A stretch of 64,000 nucleotides of DNA from Piper betle. Taxonomy: Eukaryota > Streptophyta > Magnoliopsida > Piperales > Piperaceae. Positions within the stretch are counted from its first letter, which is position 1; each line of letters begins with the position of its first letter. Below are positions 37,701 through 48,910 of this stretch, in pieces. Below the pieces are notes generated by a model that was not told the DNA's origin, did not search any database, and was given only the letters and a program-made list of their open reading frames with translations. The translations under genes were made by a program, and so were the position numbers. The stretch covers positions 111,483-175,482 of the forward strand of contig JAURVB010001720.1 in NCBI GenBank assembly GCA_033002965.1, in the 5' to 3' direction.

Positions 37701-39621
37701 ATAATTATTCTAATGGTTTATGGGTTAAAGATAATAAACTAACTAATTATTGGATGAAATCAACATGGACATGAGTAATAAAAATACAGTAATGATAAAC
37801 GGTCGATAATTAATCAGAACACAATAAGTGATTAAATTAAATCGGATAGTGATAAGTAATTAATAAAATAAAGATTTTACCTTTATCATATTAAATTTAA
37901 TATTAGGTAAATAAAGTGATTATTTTAATAACGAGTCAGTAATATAGAAAATGGGTTATTAAACTATAGTCGGGTAGCAATCACTAGCGTCGAACCTAAA
38001 TAGCATAATGAAAATAAATAAAGTTCAAAATTTTATTGAGTCAAATAATTTAATATAATTGTATTAATAATATTTTTAGATTAGAATAATACAAATTATT
38101 TTAAATAATTTAATTGTACAACTTATTTAACTAAATTGCTATGAATAAGGATAGCGATTAAAGATTTAAAACCGTAAACTAAATTATCAAGACTGCGATT
38201 AAGTAATTATCATCTCAGGAAAATATACTAATAATAATAATTAGATATTTGTTTATAAGTTGATAATTATTTTATTATTTGTTAAGTGTTAATTATAATC
38301 TAGATAATTAATGTAAAGTAGGATTTAAATGATTATATCACATGAATAGTTTAATAATTAATATTGTTGAAATTTAATAGCAATATATATATTAGTCATT
38401 TAGTTGCATGTATTTCTACTCGAATAAAATTATACTTATTTATAATTTTATGTCCTCATTCAGATTAGGATCATTGGTCGCAGCTGCGAGTTCGAAATAT
38501 ATAGGTCCGTATAATTATTTAAAATGTTGTATTTTCCCTTGTGGACAACCTGGTCAGCCTGAGCCTAGATTCGACCACCATGCACCGAGTGCAACTGGGG
38601 TCAAGGAATTGACTCAGTCTGACACGGGCTACGCCCTTCATAATCCAATAATGGACATGTCAGAATGGACCTGACAACCATAATACAGTAAATTGGACAC
38701 AGCGGATTAGACTCGCCAGCCAATTATAGACATGGTGGATTGGACTCACCAGCCGATAATGGACATGGTGGATTGGACTCGCTAGCCGGTAATGGACATG
38801 ATGGACTGACCTATCAGCCAATAAATTGGACATGGTGGATTGGACTCTCCAGCCAATTACGGACATGGTGGATTGGACTCACCAGCCGTTAACGGACATG
38901 ACGGATTGGACTCGCCAGCCAATTACGGACATGGTGGATTGGACTCACCAGCCAATAACGGACATGGCGGATTGGACTCACTAGCCGGTAATGGACATGA
39001 TGGACTAACCCATCAGCCAGTAAATTGGACATGGCGGATTGGACTTGCCAGCCAATTACGGACATGGTGGATTGGACTCACCAGCCGATAACGGATATGG
39101 CGGATTGGATTCGCCAGTCGGTAATGGACATGATAGACTGACCCATTAGCCAATAGATGGACATGGTGGACTAACCCATCAGCCAATAGATGGACATGGT
39201 GGACTGACCCATCAGCCAACTAATGGACATGGTGGACTGAACCATCAGCTAATAAATGCACATGTTGGAATGGTTACAACAGTCAATATTATAGATAATG
39301 ATAGGGGGTTTATGGACTTGTTTTATTTAATTATACGACTTAGTGTTTAATCACTAACACGGAATTGCCTCCGCAAGTTAGCAGCTGGAACCAAACACTA
39401 AGAGAAGACAGGGTGGTTCTTCTACCAACTCAGGTGGTGAACAAATACTAAGCAAAGTTCTCTTTTTACTTTTCTTGTGTTATAAATGTGGCTATGGGAA
39501 ATGGTCCAAGACTGTGGGATAATTATTTCATACATTTTCATTTGAAACATAAGTTCTTATTATTCATATTATTCATGTAACCTTTAAGTAACACCCAGTC
39601 CGGTTAGGACTGGTCGTTATA
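34769..39621 (+). mobile_element. LTR-C copy C3, about 4.85 kb
   Basis: It begins TGTAATACCGGGGCTTTTCG and ends near GGACTGGTCGTTATA, matching the termini of copies C1 and C2. In order it holds a pyrimidine-rich leader-like stretch (35290-35540), AT-rich DNA, a GC-rich patch at about 36900-37640 followed by GGTTGACTCGATACCGACTC (the motif also seen in LTR-A), a very AT-rich part, and the 33-bp minisatellite. No matching 5-bp duplication is present (bases before the start and after 39621 differ). It may be a lone LTR with decayed ends or the LTR of a larger element. No coding domain was recognised. Confidence 0.6.
38655..39265. repeat. 33-bp minisatellite with 11-residue translation period
   Basis: About 18 units of the type GGACATGGTGGATTGGACTC + ACCAGCCGATAAT (33 bp). 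Variant units reading GATGGACTGACC...AATAAATT are 34 bp. Landmarks of this variant at 38791, 38990 and 39123 are spaced 199 and 133 bp, that is six and four units plus one base, showing higher-order structure. Read on the + strand, part of it is open (38840-39091) and gives an 11-residue repeat such as GHGGLDSPANY. There is no start context or domain, so it is treated as a non-coding repeat within LTR-C. Confidence 0.85.
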
Positions 39622-40099
39622 CGGATGGTTTTGTTAAATTTTGAGTAACACATGGCCAGCAAGGCCCACAATATCATGAAACATGGTAGGTCGTTATAGC
39701 TATCAAACTATTCCACTTGACCCAGGCCCATTTTGACTTATCAGGCACATGGGCCAAAATTTTGAAGTTTGTTGCGCAGTGGCGGGGGTATTGTTCATAG
39801 CACATTAATCTGACCTTAATTAACCTCAATCAACATGATAATGCACAAATGAGAGTGGAAATTTCAACCAAATCGGATACCATTTGGTCTATCCAAAAAT
39901 TCGTCTTGTTAAGTACAACAATAATACCCTAAGTACGAAATCATTCACTGATTAGACTTGTAACCCCAAACCTTAAATTAATTTACCTAATGAGGTTTAA
40001 CCCATCACTAGGTAAAATAAGTGAGTTAATTAAGTTTTGCATGGTGTGCATGTGTGGAGACGTTGCCTCATCTTGTGTAGCAGCGTGATCCGATAATGA
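39622..40099. other. DNA between two LTR-C copies
   Basis: No gene recognised. It may be the decayed left portion of copy C4, whose start could not be fixed; a second GGTCGTTATA at 39688-39697 resembles an LTR-C end. Confidence 0.4.
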
Positions 40100-43000
40100 T
40101 TTAGATTTCATCTCTTATTAGGTTACGCTGGTTGAGCTCATTGATTTAGGACTTAGGGCTCAACTCATCCACATTTAGCATTGAGCTCATTTAATTGTGT
40201 TTTAAACGATAGGATGGTGTCATTAGCATTTTTATCAGAACCCTTCGATATCGGGCCATTTAGAGTTATTTATTGAATTGATGTTATTGTAAATTGGGAT
40301 GTAGTATGTTACAAAATAAGCCATGAGTTATATGAACTTGGTTGATTTGGGATAAGTTAATTGATTGTTGTTGTGCACGTGTATTTTATATATCATTACA
40401 TTATTATTGTGGGGCAGATATACTTTGGCTCTCTCTAACCATCGTTTGCAAGCTATAAGCCTCAAACTCCCTGAACACAATGAGGAGCTTACCGATTATG
40501 TAAAATATATTTGTTGTGGTTGTGTGTGTGATAAAGAAACGTGGGTAGGAAGTGCATATGGTTCACACCACTTGAAGATCCATATAAATTCTGGGTGTTA
40601 GGGGTTTGCGCTCAGGCATCTAATGATGTTGTGTTTAATTATTTTATAATTTTCTCGCACATGTCGGGTATGTGGTATAGGTAACCATGACCATTGTTTA
40701 AATTCTCCGCATTCATCCACATATAAGAAATTAAGAAATGTAACGAATCACTAGAACTAAGTAATCAAAAAAGGTTCATGTCATAACATGCAACTTCAAA
40801 ACTGTAGCTCTTCTATAGTTGAGAGTAATCATCAATATTTTTAAAGTCACTACTCATAGTGGCAGGGGAGGTTCTGAACACAACAGGGTCAAAGAGTTGA
40901 CTCAATTCGACACGGGGCTGCCCTTAAAATTATTGAAAGATTAAATACATGTCCCCATGTCAAAAGTGGTGACAGGGCACAATGGCAAAAGATGACTCAT
41001 TATGCACTTTTGATACTAAGAGGATGAGTCAATGACAAATATAGGTAACTACAGGCCATGGGCCACATAACGTATATGCACATACATCGGAATGTAGCTG
41101 GTTGGGGTGGCTACTCCTCCCGGCATAATAAGAGATCAACAAAGTCTCATAATCACTAAAAGGCTTAATTGATGATGTTGTGGAAGATATTAACATGTTT
41201 CTTATAATTATATAACTTAGTATTTTTATCACTAATACGAAATTATCTTTGCAGGTGTGAGCATAAAAGGATGGGTAGAGTTGGGACAACTCGATGACTC
41301 TGTTATTAGACTATTGATTTTTCTTACTTTTGTTGTTATTATATCTCTAATCTGTTTGCATGCAGTGGGATTTCGATTCATTTCATGGGTCTTAGTTGAT
41401 TCTGAGCATTGGTGATCTTATATTTTTGTTATTGCCATCACTTAGAATTTGAATTTTCACTAATTCTTTACGTCATGGATTTATTTATGATATTGATAAA
41501 TAAATAAAAAATTAATTTGCGAGACATTTTATAAAACCCGTGACTCGAGTCAGAGTTTTATAGTCTGAACCAGTCGGTTCGACCGTTTTTTTCAGCCAGC
41601 CAATTTCAGAACACGCATACCAAACTGAGGCCGGTCTTGTGTTATAAACCATGAGAGTCATGTGTGCCCAATTAAATGATGATAACGTTAGTAAGACAAC
41701 AGCAGAATGAGTTATCGAAATATATGAGAGATGCCAGATTTTCTTTATTTATTTTAATTAGATCGTAAAATTATTTTTACGCTGAATAACACATTAAGAT
41801 GCGTTATAAGCAGTTTGGGTTGGTTATTAGTTATAGAGCATGTCATTGTAGTGTTGTGATGTGTATTATGTTTTATGGGATTTTCCCCAATTTTTTTGAA
41901 TTTTTTAGAATTATTACGAGTTAGTATTATTTTTCTCGAGTCGAAGTCAAGTCAAGTTTTAATTACAAGACGACCACTCATTTTTCTCCCCAACCACTCA
42001 TTTTCTCCCCCTGACCACTTGTTTTCTTCCCCTAACACCTTACGAGATGACTCCTAACCTTCTACCCGACCACATGTCCCCTCCCCCGACACGTATTTAT
42101 TCCCAACCTCCAACGTTGTCACTATCCAGCCGCCACCATCCTCCTCACCCAGGTCCCTTCTCTTTTTTCTCCTTTCCCTCTGCCCCCACGATGCTCACTC
42201 GAGCCAAACACAACCTCGTTGCCGTCACAGCGTAATTGATGATTAAGTATAGAATTTTATCCAATTTTATTTGATAATGAATTGTTTTATGATTTTATTG
42301 TGATGCAAATAGTGTGATTGCAAATAGGTGTTGGTTTAAATTTAAATGCATGTTAATGGATGATAATAGTGAATTAGAGTTTGAATTTAAATGCATACAA
42401 ATAGATGCTATCTTATATGGGTTGATGAGGAGTGTAGCATTCATGCATTATACTGAACATTAGTATTTAATCTTGTTGTGTAGGTACGGAGTAGGAGCTC
42501 ACCGCCTAGGCGCGAGGACACGCTCGGAGCTTCTACCAAGTCTGCTAGGATTCGTTTCCTGTTTTACAATCTATTCTATTGTGTATTATTTTATTACTTG
42601 CAGGACAAGTTAAGTGGCATTTTATCAGATCCCACTTAACCCAGGCCATCAAATCAACCAGTTTTCCATATTAGTAACCCTCAAGGTTGAGATCCCTTGA
42701 GTATGTTTTCGAAAAAAGATCCACCACAAGTTGCCTTTGGGCCTATTGTATAATTCCTTTCCCAGGCATATCGATATTGTTTTATTGAGTTTTCATTGAC
42801 ACGAGAGATGGGAAAACCGACTTGCACATACCATGAGTGGTGCACATGTCAGTTAAAGCAGACTATGGATTAGTAAGCGGACTGTTCTAATCCCGAGGGA
42901 TCCTGACAACTCTGTATTTGAGTTCCTCACACCTAGAGAACGTAGAGGTTTACGGATACTATTTATTACAGCGCATGTCCAGACTTGTGGTTTAAAGGGT

Positions 43001-43298
43001 ACTAAAGGCGACTGCCTAAGAGTACTCAATCTCTGTGCTCAAGGCTAGGAGAATTATGGAGGAAAAGAGAGGGCTTAAGATACACTAGAAGTCCCAAGGG
43101 ACTAGAAAATGAAATAAGAAAATGCCAAGAGAGGCATCAACAACAGTAGAATAGTCAGTGAGGGATGCTACTGGGTCTGTAGCCCAGTGGCTCCTTTGTA
43201 AGTACCCTTCAAAGAGTTCACGAGAAGTATATGAATGTTTTCTTCAATATGAGAGTTTTCTCTCATAGCCAATTTGATATTAGTTATATTTTGGACTA

Positions 43299-43338
43299 GT
43301 AACACTCGTTACTTATACATTTTTATAATATATGTAGG
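43299..43338 (+). promoter_or_regulatory. Conserved hairpin plus TATA module of LTR-A (copy A4)
   Basis: GTAACACTCGTTAC, identical to the LTR-B copy at 31741, is followed by TTTTTATAATATATGTAGG. The shared core between families A and B suggests functional constraint or common descent. Confidence 0.5.
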
Positions 43339-43714
43339 TGAGGATTATTAGTAGCATGTGTCAGCCTGGCTGGAGAAGCAGTGATGTCTCTTGCACACAC
43401 ATGTTAAAAGATAGAATGTTAATGTTTTGTTTATGCTATCATTATATTGAGAGTAATGTGATGTAATGCAAGGTATGATAATATGATGCGATATGATATT
43501 AGCTTCGGTAGTAGAATTTCTAATTGTGACATTTAATACATATGATTTAGTAAATATGTTTAGATATTGAATATGTAGAACAAGTAAGGCTCGAAATTTG
43601 ATATGAAAAATTGAATAGAATGTACATATGGGTTAAGACTCAAGATTAAGAATGACTTCTGTAGTAGATTAGAGTTTTATGTGAATGTTAGTGCGTGATA
43701 TATATATATATATA

Positions 43715-45870
43715 GGAAGCAGTTTCTTATGCCTAGGGCAGGAAAACTTTCCTACCCCAAACTTTCATCTCAGCCATCCAATCATTCCCCCTCCCCACAC
43801 CCCCGTCCGCCCCCCCCCCTCCTTGTCAGCTCCCATCACCAACAATCACCACCGCCTCCACCTCCGGGCTTTGCCCCCCCCCCCCACCCAAGTCTGCCCG
43901 CCCCCTCCCCCGGTCACCTCCCCCCTCCCCCACTCCCCCCTCCCGGTCACCTCCCCCCGCCCCCACCCAAGTCTGCCCGCTCCCCTCCCTGGTCACCTCC
44001 CCCCTCCCTCCCCCTCCCCCGTCATCCCGGAGGGGGAGGGGGAAATAGAATATTTTGGCCAAGCCCCCGCGTGTACCGGAACAATACCCTATCCGCCGTC
44101 GTCAAGCTTCAGGCGTCGATATAGGTGATGCCAACGTTGGAGGTGGCGGAGGAGGAGAGGTGGACCGCGTGATGGGTTGCAGGTGTTTTCCTAGCGGGGG
44201 AAACAGAATAGAAGGTTGGGGGAGAAGGAACAAGTTTAGGTGCGGGGGGTAGTTTCATAATAAAATCTTAACTCGATCCCGACTCGACCCAATATTACGA
44301 AATACATTCCGAAAAATACAGTAAAATCTCATAAAATAAAATAATTGAGTTCTAGCTCTAAAATTTATTTTATGATATAATATGGGATGAAGGTGGACTT
44401 GAAGAAGTTCCTTTTCTTTTCTATTAGAGATAGATGGGTCCAACGTTGTATCAGATTTTTTAATTGAACATGGTTCAATTGTAACCAGAGAAAGTTCAAG
44501 TTATCGACCCAGAAAACTAGCTTGTAAAGAACATGGATGGATGGTATTAATTTTGCAGGTTACACGGACTAAAACCAGGAGAGTTGTACTTTCCAATTCC
44601 AATCCTTGCAGCCTGGAAATCATGAAAACAGATTCCTTTGTCCCAAAATTGAAAAAGAGAAAGCAAGCCTGCATAAGATCAAGAACAAACTGCATTTTCA
44701 TATTTTTCACCATTTCATTTCTATATCAAGAACAGGTAATATTTTTAACCATTTCATTTCTTCTACATCAAGAACAAACTGCATTTTCAGCCTGTATTTT
44801 CAGCTTGGTTCAATGTCTGAAGCAGGGTGTGGAAAAGTAAAATGCAAGCTCTGTGTTTTTGGAAAGTAACAATACAACAGAAAATATTGAATGTCCCATT
44901 TCACAAGCATAAGATCTAACCTTCGTCTTTTAAATCAAAAGCATCAAGATAGAGTTCCCTGGGATACATTCCACAACAGCAGCCTAGAGTGCATGAGCCT
45001 GAATGATAATAAATGTCCACAAAGAGATAACAAAACTAGCTTTGCATGAACCAATATCTATAATGAATGCCAACCTTGTCTGTATGAAAAACATTCGACC
45101 TTTCAAAGTAAAACAAGCATGAATGATCCATTAATGTGGACGAAGAAGAGCTCCAATGCTGCCATTTGGTGGATGTCAGAGATCGGCCGAACTATGTATC
45201 TAGCTCCTTCAATGTAAGAGAATATTTCTAGTGGAGGCAGCAACTATGTGTTCGGCGCTAAAGCAAGAAGCACTATCTGATTCACCACTGCTTGGAAGAA
45301 ACAAAAGAATTGAAAAGAGTGCTCACAATCTTGGACGGAAGAGAATTGATTCTGATTACCCAGATCAACCTGTGCATATGTGGATCCCAATTGCAATAAC
45401 CAAAATAGTAAGAATGCCCTGGTGAGAGTAGTTTGAATAGGATCACTGCAATGCAAGGCGTTGAGGTTGACAAGCGGTGGCCAAGAGCAATCGACGGTGG
45501 GGCAGCGGGTGCATGGGGTTGAGGGTAGCTGGTGGTTGAGGTGCAGGTCTAAGGGGCTGGGACCGAGGATGGCCAACGGTGCGGAGAGGCGGGGTGGCAA
45601 CGTGTTGAGAGGTAGTGGGAGACGGCGGAGGCAATGGCGAGGCGGTGTGGAGAGGCGTCAAGCTCCGGCTTTAGTAGAGGCGATGGAGAGGTGGAGGAGG
45701 AGGCAGCGGGAGGAGGAGGAGGCGGTAGAGGCGTGGAGAGGCTCGGGGTCACGTGCTGCAAGGGTTTATTAGTGAGTTTTTGATTGTGGCCATCGTGCAT
45801 GAACGAACGGTCACAACGAAGATAGGTGCAGGTAAAGATTTGCTACCTCAGGCATGGGAAATGTTTACCC
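43715..45870. mobile_element. TA-flanked TIR element T3 (about 2.16 kb)
   Basis: The left end (TATAGGAAGCAGTTTCTTAT then GCCTAGGGCAGGAAAACTTT) aligns with the reverse complement of the right end (TATAGGGTAAACATTTCCCA then TGCCTGAGGTAGCAAATCTT). Both ends abut TA-rich microsatellite. The left arm also has CAGCCATCCAATCA, of the same type as the CCGTCGGATC blocks in T1 and T2. Inside are an extreme C-rich/G-rich stretch (43790-44045), a GC-rich block related to T2 (44106-44310), a three-unit repeat of about 45 bp (44678-44790), and a C-rich (minus strand) region at 45430-45760. Frames in the last region are proline/serine-rich without recognisable domains. Probably non-autonomous; captured gene fragments are possible but unproven. 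Confidence 0.7.
44678..44790 (+). repeat. Short tandem repeat, unit about 45 bp
   Basis: ATCAAGAACAAACTGCATTT occurs at 44678 and 44767. An intermediate unit with CCATTTCATTTCTATATCAA and CCATTTCATTTCTTCTACAT lies between. Three imperfect units in all. Confidence 0.6.
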
Positions 45871-45904
45871 TATATGTATGTGTGTGTGTGTATATATATA
45901 TATA
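45871..45904. repeat. TA/TG microsatellite shared by elements T3 and T4
   Basis: TATATGTATG, a TG run and a TA run lie between the right terminal repeat of T3 and the left terminal repeat of T4. The two elements are therefore neighbours within one original repeat tract. Confidence 0.85.
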
Positions 45905-46053
45905 TTTGAAAGTGCTACAATATGCTATATGCAATTGCAGCGCACCACAGCAGTTGGATCAAATTGATCCAACGGTTGATGTTTACACCCCCCCCACAGC
46001 TGTCAGTGTGCGTCCCGCTCGCGCGTGGCTTTGCTGCCCCCTCCCCTGGCGTC

Positions 46054-46061
46054 TATATAAA
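46054..46061 (+). promoter_or_regulatory. TATA box upstream of the transposase relic
   Basis: TATATAAA stands in a GC-rich setting (GGCGTC before, GGCCGG after) about 100 bp before the first recognisable transposase residues. Position and context fit the promoter of element T4. Confidence 0.5.
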
Positions 46062-46154
46062 GGCCGGCCCACCCCTGCTGTCAGACGCACCCTGAACTAA
46101 TGTATGTGCTATAAATTGACGCAGGTGGGGCTGAAAATATTGATTGTACATAAA

Positions 46155-47712
46155 AAGATATTAGAAATGCCCAAACAAAATAAATAAGAGATAAAGAAAA
46201 TTGATGCCCAATTATTGATAGAACATTTCGAGGAAATGAAAGAGATGAATGATTCCTCTTTTTATTGCTATGAAGTAGATGATGATGGTAGATTGAAGCA
46301 CTGTTTTTGGGCGGATGGAATTGCAAGAAAAAATTATCAACTTTTCTCAAATGTGATGATTTTTAATACAACATATGATACAAATAAACATGCACTTTTT
46401 TTTCACCATTCACTAGAGTAAACCATCATAGGCAAACAGTTATATTTGGATGTGTTTTTTGGTGTAATGAGAAGACTGAGTCGTTTGTGTGGCTTTTTGA
46501 AACATTTTTGAAATGCATGGATAGAAGGTATCCCAAGGCAATTGTTATTAATCAAGATCCTACAATGGATAAAGCAATTAAGTTGATTTTTCCTTCAACT
46601 TATCATCATCTTTGCATTTGGCATATCCTTAAGAAAGAAAGTAACAAATTAGGTGCAATTGCTCACAAAAAGAGGTTTTATAAGTCATTCTATAGTTTAA
46701 TTTATGGTGCAGAAAACAAAGAAGAATTTGAATCACAACGGAGTGAAATAATAAAACACAATTGCTTGGAGAAAACTAAATGGTTAAAATCCATATATGC
46801 AATTCGTCAAGCGTGTGTGTCTGTTTATAGTAAAGGTATGTTTTTGGCTAGTATAAGAAGAAGTTCTCAATGAAGTGAATCTCAAAACTTATTTTATTCA
46901 AGGTATGTCAACAACAAAAATAGCCTTATTGAGTTTGTACATAGATTTGAGAGAGCTATCAAAAGATAGAGAATGCACGAGGCAAAAGAATCTTATAAAA
47001 ACTCATATAAAAGCCCCAAATTGGTCACTCCATTCAAGATGGAATGTATGATGGCAAAGGTTTATACTCAAAAAATATTTTACAAGTGTCAAGAAGAACT
47101 ACAATACAGTTTGGTTTGTTGTTCATCTCATAAGAAATTAGATAGGGAGGATGTTGAACAGTATGATATAACATGTTGTAGAAATAATAAAGAGTTGGTT
47201 GCACGTGTTACTTACATAGGAGTTGATAGTAGATGCACATGTAGTTGTCAACTTTTGGAAAGTGAAGGTATTCCATGTAGACATTTGCTGTATATACTGA
47301 GATTGAATGAGGGTGACATTTTTCCTCAACTATGTATCATGAAGAGATGGACAATTGAAATAGCAAAGGAAGTTATTTCTGATGGTGATAGAGTGGAACT
47401 TTGTGGTGATTGCAACAAAACTTTATTCTCTAATTGGGGAGGATTGCATTGTATATTTAATCGATCGGCCAAAAGGATCTGTGAAATTTGAACTAGCTAA
47501 GCAAAAACTTTTGGACATAGAGAAATTGGTAGAAGATGTGGTAGATGATCCACATCATGGAATACAAGTACATCCACCGTCACAATCAAAGACAAAAAAA
47601 GTGGTAAAAGGTGGAAGAGTGGTAAAGAACTTGCAATGGGCCATATGGTAAAAGATAGACTATGTCATGGTCGCAAAAAATGGGGAGTTGGGCATGATAA
47701 GCGCACTTGCCC
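46155..47712 (+). pseudogene. FAR1/FHY3-like Mutator-family transposase, broken
   Basis: Translation in successive frames gives the order of a FAR1-type MULE transposase. A KDIRNA segment (about 46155) and an IEHFEEM...YEVDDDGRLKHCFWAD segment come first. The start of the DDE domain follows, then NQDPTMDKAI with HHLCIWHI (about 46550-46625), and a SWIM zinc finger with the C-x-C...C-x-H pattern (47234-47284). A C-terminal zinc-knuckle-like segment, GVGHDKRTC, closes it (47663-47710). In living relatives this enzyme cuts and moves Mutator-like elements; FAR1/FHY3 are domesticated derivatives acting in light signalling. Damage: a frame change in a T-run near 46395, TGA at 46871-46873, TAG at 46967-46969, and another frame change after about 47440. 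The first catalytic aspartate of the D-x-T-Y motif is Asn (46365-46367), and the second zinc-knuckle cysteine is Arg. The N-terminal DNA-binding domain is absent. Non-functional. Confidence 0.85.
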
Positions 47713-48242
47713 TGCAATTGTAGCACATTGATAATATTGCCACCCTTGTTTTGATATTTGTTATATATAATGTATGTGATTATTTTTCATGTTTTGTTTT
47801 TAAATATAAAGGCAAAAAAATGATCCATCTGAAAGTGGAGTCGTGGAGTCTATTCAGGGGTGTAAGTGTCGTGATGGCAAATCTCAAAGCAGTGATGAAG
47901 AATCACTATGATAGCTCTGAATCTTGAAGGCCTGTATAATCTAAGTGATTTGTAAATTGTTTCCATAAATTATTATTGGTTTTAATCAATCTTAACAAAT
48001 TTGTAACTTGTAAGTTATTTGCGGGCATGATCTTTCATGGTTTGTACTTGCATTCATCATGTGGAAAAAATTAAATGAGATGGCTCTCATGTGTTTTGCT
48101 TGTGATGTGTTTCTGAATTCATCAACATAATTTAAATGTTATCTGAATATATAAGAGTATGCCATTTTTTTAATATATAGTTGATCGCAAAATTAATTTT
48201 ACAATTATTAACTGAGTTAGGACGCAATATTGCTTAATATTA

Positions 48243-48355
48243 ACTCGGATCGGGACCTAGTCAAGTTTTTATTGACTTGACTCGAGCCGAGACCATGTCA
48301 AGTTTTTATTAACTTTATTCGAGTTAAGACCAAGTCAAGTTTTAATTAACTTGAG
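48243..48355 (+). repeat. Three tandem units of about 38 bp inside T4
   Basis: Units share (G)ACC(A/T)(A/T)GTCAAGTTTTTATT plus AACTTGACTCGAG-type ends. The core resembles the GACTCGAGTC-containing motif found in LTR-A and in element T2. Confidence 0.55.
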
Positions 48356-48534
48356 TCGGGGGGGGGGGGAGGTTCGTGGCTTGGGGCGGTGGGTGGGAGG
48401 GCCGCGGCGGGGTGGCAGGGCCAGGCGATCCCGTGGAGGCGTGCGGGCACCCAGTGGGGGTGGGTGGGTTGTGGCGTGTGGGACGTTGCTGCATGTGCTG
48501 CCAAAAAGGGGCTGCGCATAGCAGCCCCTCTCAT

Positions 48535-48573
<39 letters not shown>
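48535..48573. repeat. TA/CA microsatellite, right border of T4
   Basis: A TA run followed by a CA run separates the right terminal repeat of T4 from the resumption of LTR-A copy A4. Confidence 0.85.
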
Positions 48574-48574
<1 letters not shown>

Positions 48575-48910
48575 TAATAAGGTGGCCCTTAATTGCACTT
48601 TTAAGGTAGATTCTGACCATTTTAATTTATGAATTTTATCGATTTTCAATGAAATTATTTGGTATGTGAATTGGTTGACATGTCCTCCTTGTATTAGCAT
48701 ATTAGGTTTATTTTTGTACATTCATTTATGGATAGCAATTGACATCTTCTATCTTAAGACACAGATCCCCAGGAGTTGGGTTTGGATTAGCTGACTTAAT
48801 CGGGACTTGTGACATTTCGGTTCATTTCCCAAGCATGAACCAGATCTGCACACTCAATTTATATTGTAATACTTGGCCTACAACTCGAAACGGGTAGGTT
48901 GTCACCAATG

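Larger units (their letters stand above)
45905..48534 (+). mobile_element. TA-flanked Mutator-like element T4 carrying a FAR1-type transposase relic
   Basis: Bounded by TA microsatellites (to 45904, and from 48535). The left end (TTGAAAGTGCTACAATATGC) and the reverse complement of the right end (ATGAGAGGGGCTGCTATGC) are similar. A further block, TTGCAGCGCACCACAGCAG against TGGCAGCACATGCAGCA, supports diverged terminal inverted repeats. A palindrome TTGGATCAAATTGATCCAA at about 45955 recalls the CCGTCGGATC blocks of T1 and T2. Inside is a decayed FAR1/FHY3-related MULE transposase (46155-47712), preceded by a TATA box. A G-rich patch at 48355-48480 mirrors the GC-rich cargo of the other elements. 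This is the only one of the four with transposase sequence. Confidence 0.7.
41530..48856 (+). mobile_element. LTR-A copy A4, nested in C4 and split by T3 and T4
   Basis: It starts at 41530 (TATAAAACCCGTGACTCGAG) and follows LTR-A to 43700, where a TA run holds two TIR elements. It resumes at about 48573 with CTTAATAAGGTGGCCCTTAA and GAATTGGTTGACATGTC and ends near 48856 after GACATTTCGGTTCATTTCCC. The order matches copies A2 and A3 read inverted. In those copies the interrupted place is a short TA-rich stretch (13085-13093 and 17718-17732), which serves as the empty site. The terminal bases are worn, and no exact target duplication is visible. Confidence 0.75.
40100..48906 (+). mobile_element. 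LTR-C copy C4, split by LTR-A copy A4
   Basis: The left part (to 41529) matches the inverted copies C1 (4860-5520) and C2 (16340-16960). It carries TTAGGTTACGCTGGTTGAGC and the TTCGATATCGGGCCATTTAG block common to LTR-B. After the LTR-A insertion it resumes at about 48857 with ATTTATATTGTAATACTTGG and closes near 48906 with CGAAACGGGTAGGTTGTCAC. This parallels the end of C1 (CGGAACGGACAAGTCGTTAC). The left boundary is uncertain. No coding sequence was found. Confidence 0.6.

Noticed and set aside
38840..39091. Protein with 11-residue repeats
   Set aside because: The frame exists only because the unit is 33 bp. It has no start context and no flanking domain, and is broken by 34-bp units.
38655..39265. 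CRISPR-like array of regular repeats
   Set aside because: The repeats are directly abutting with no unique spacers, in plant DNA; this is a minisatellite.
43685..44128. 147- and 131-codon proline-rich frames on the + strand
   Set aside because: They overlap in different frames across an extreme C-run region inside element T3, start within or beside the TA microsatellite, and show no domain; low complexity explains them.
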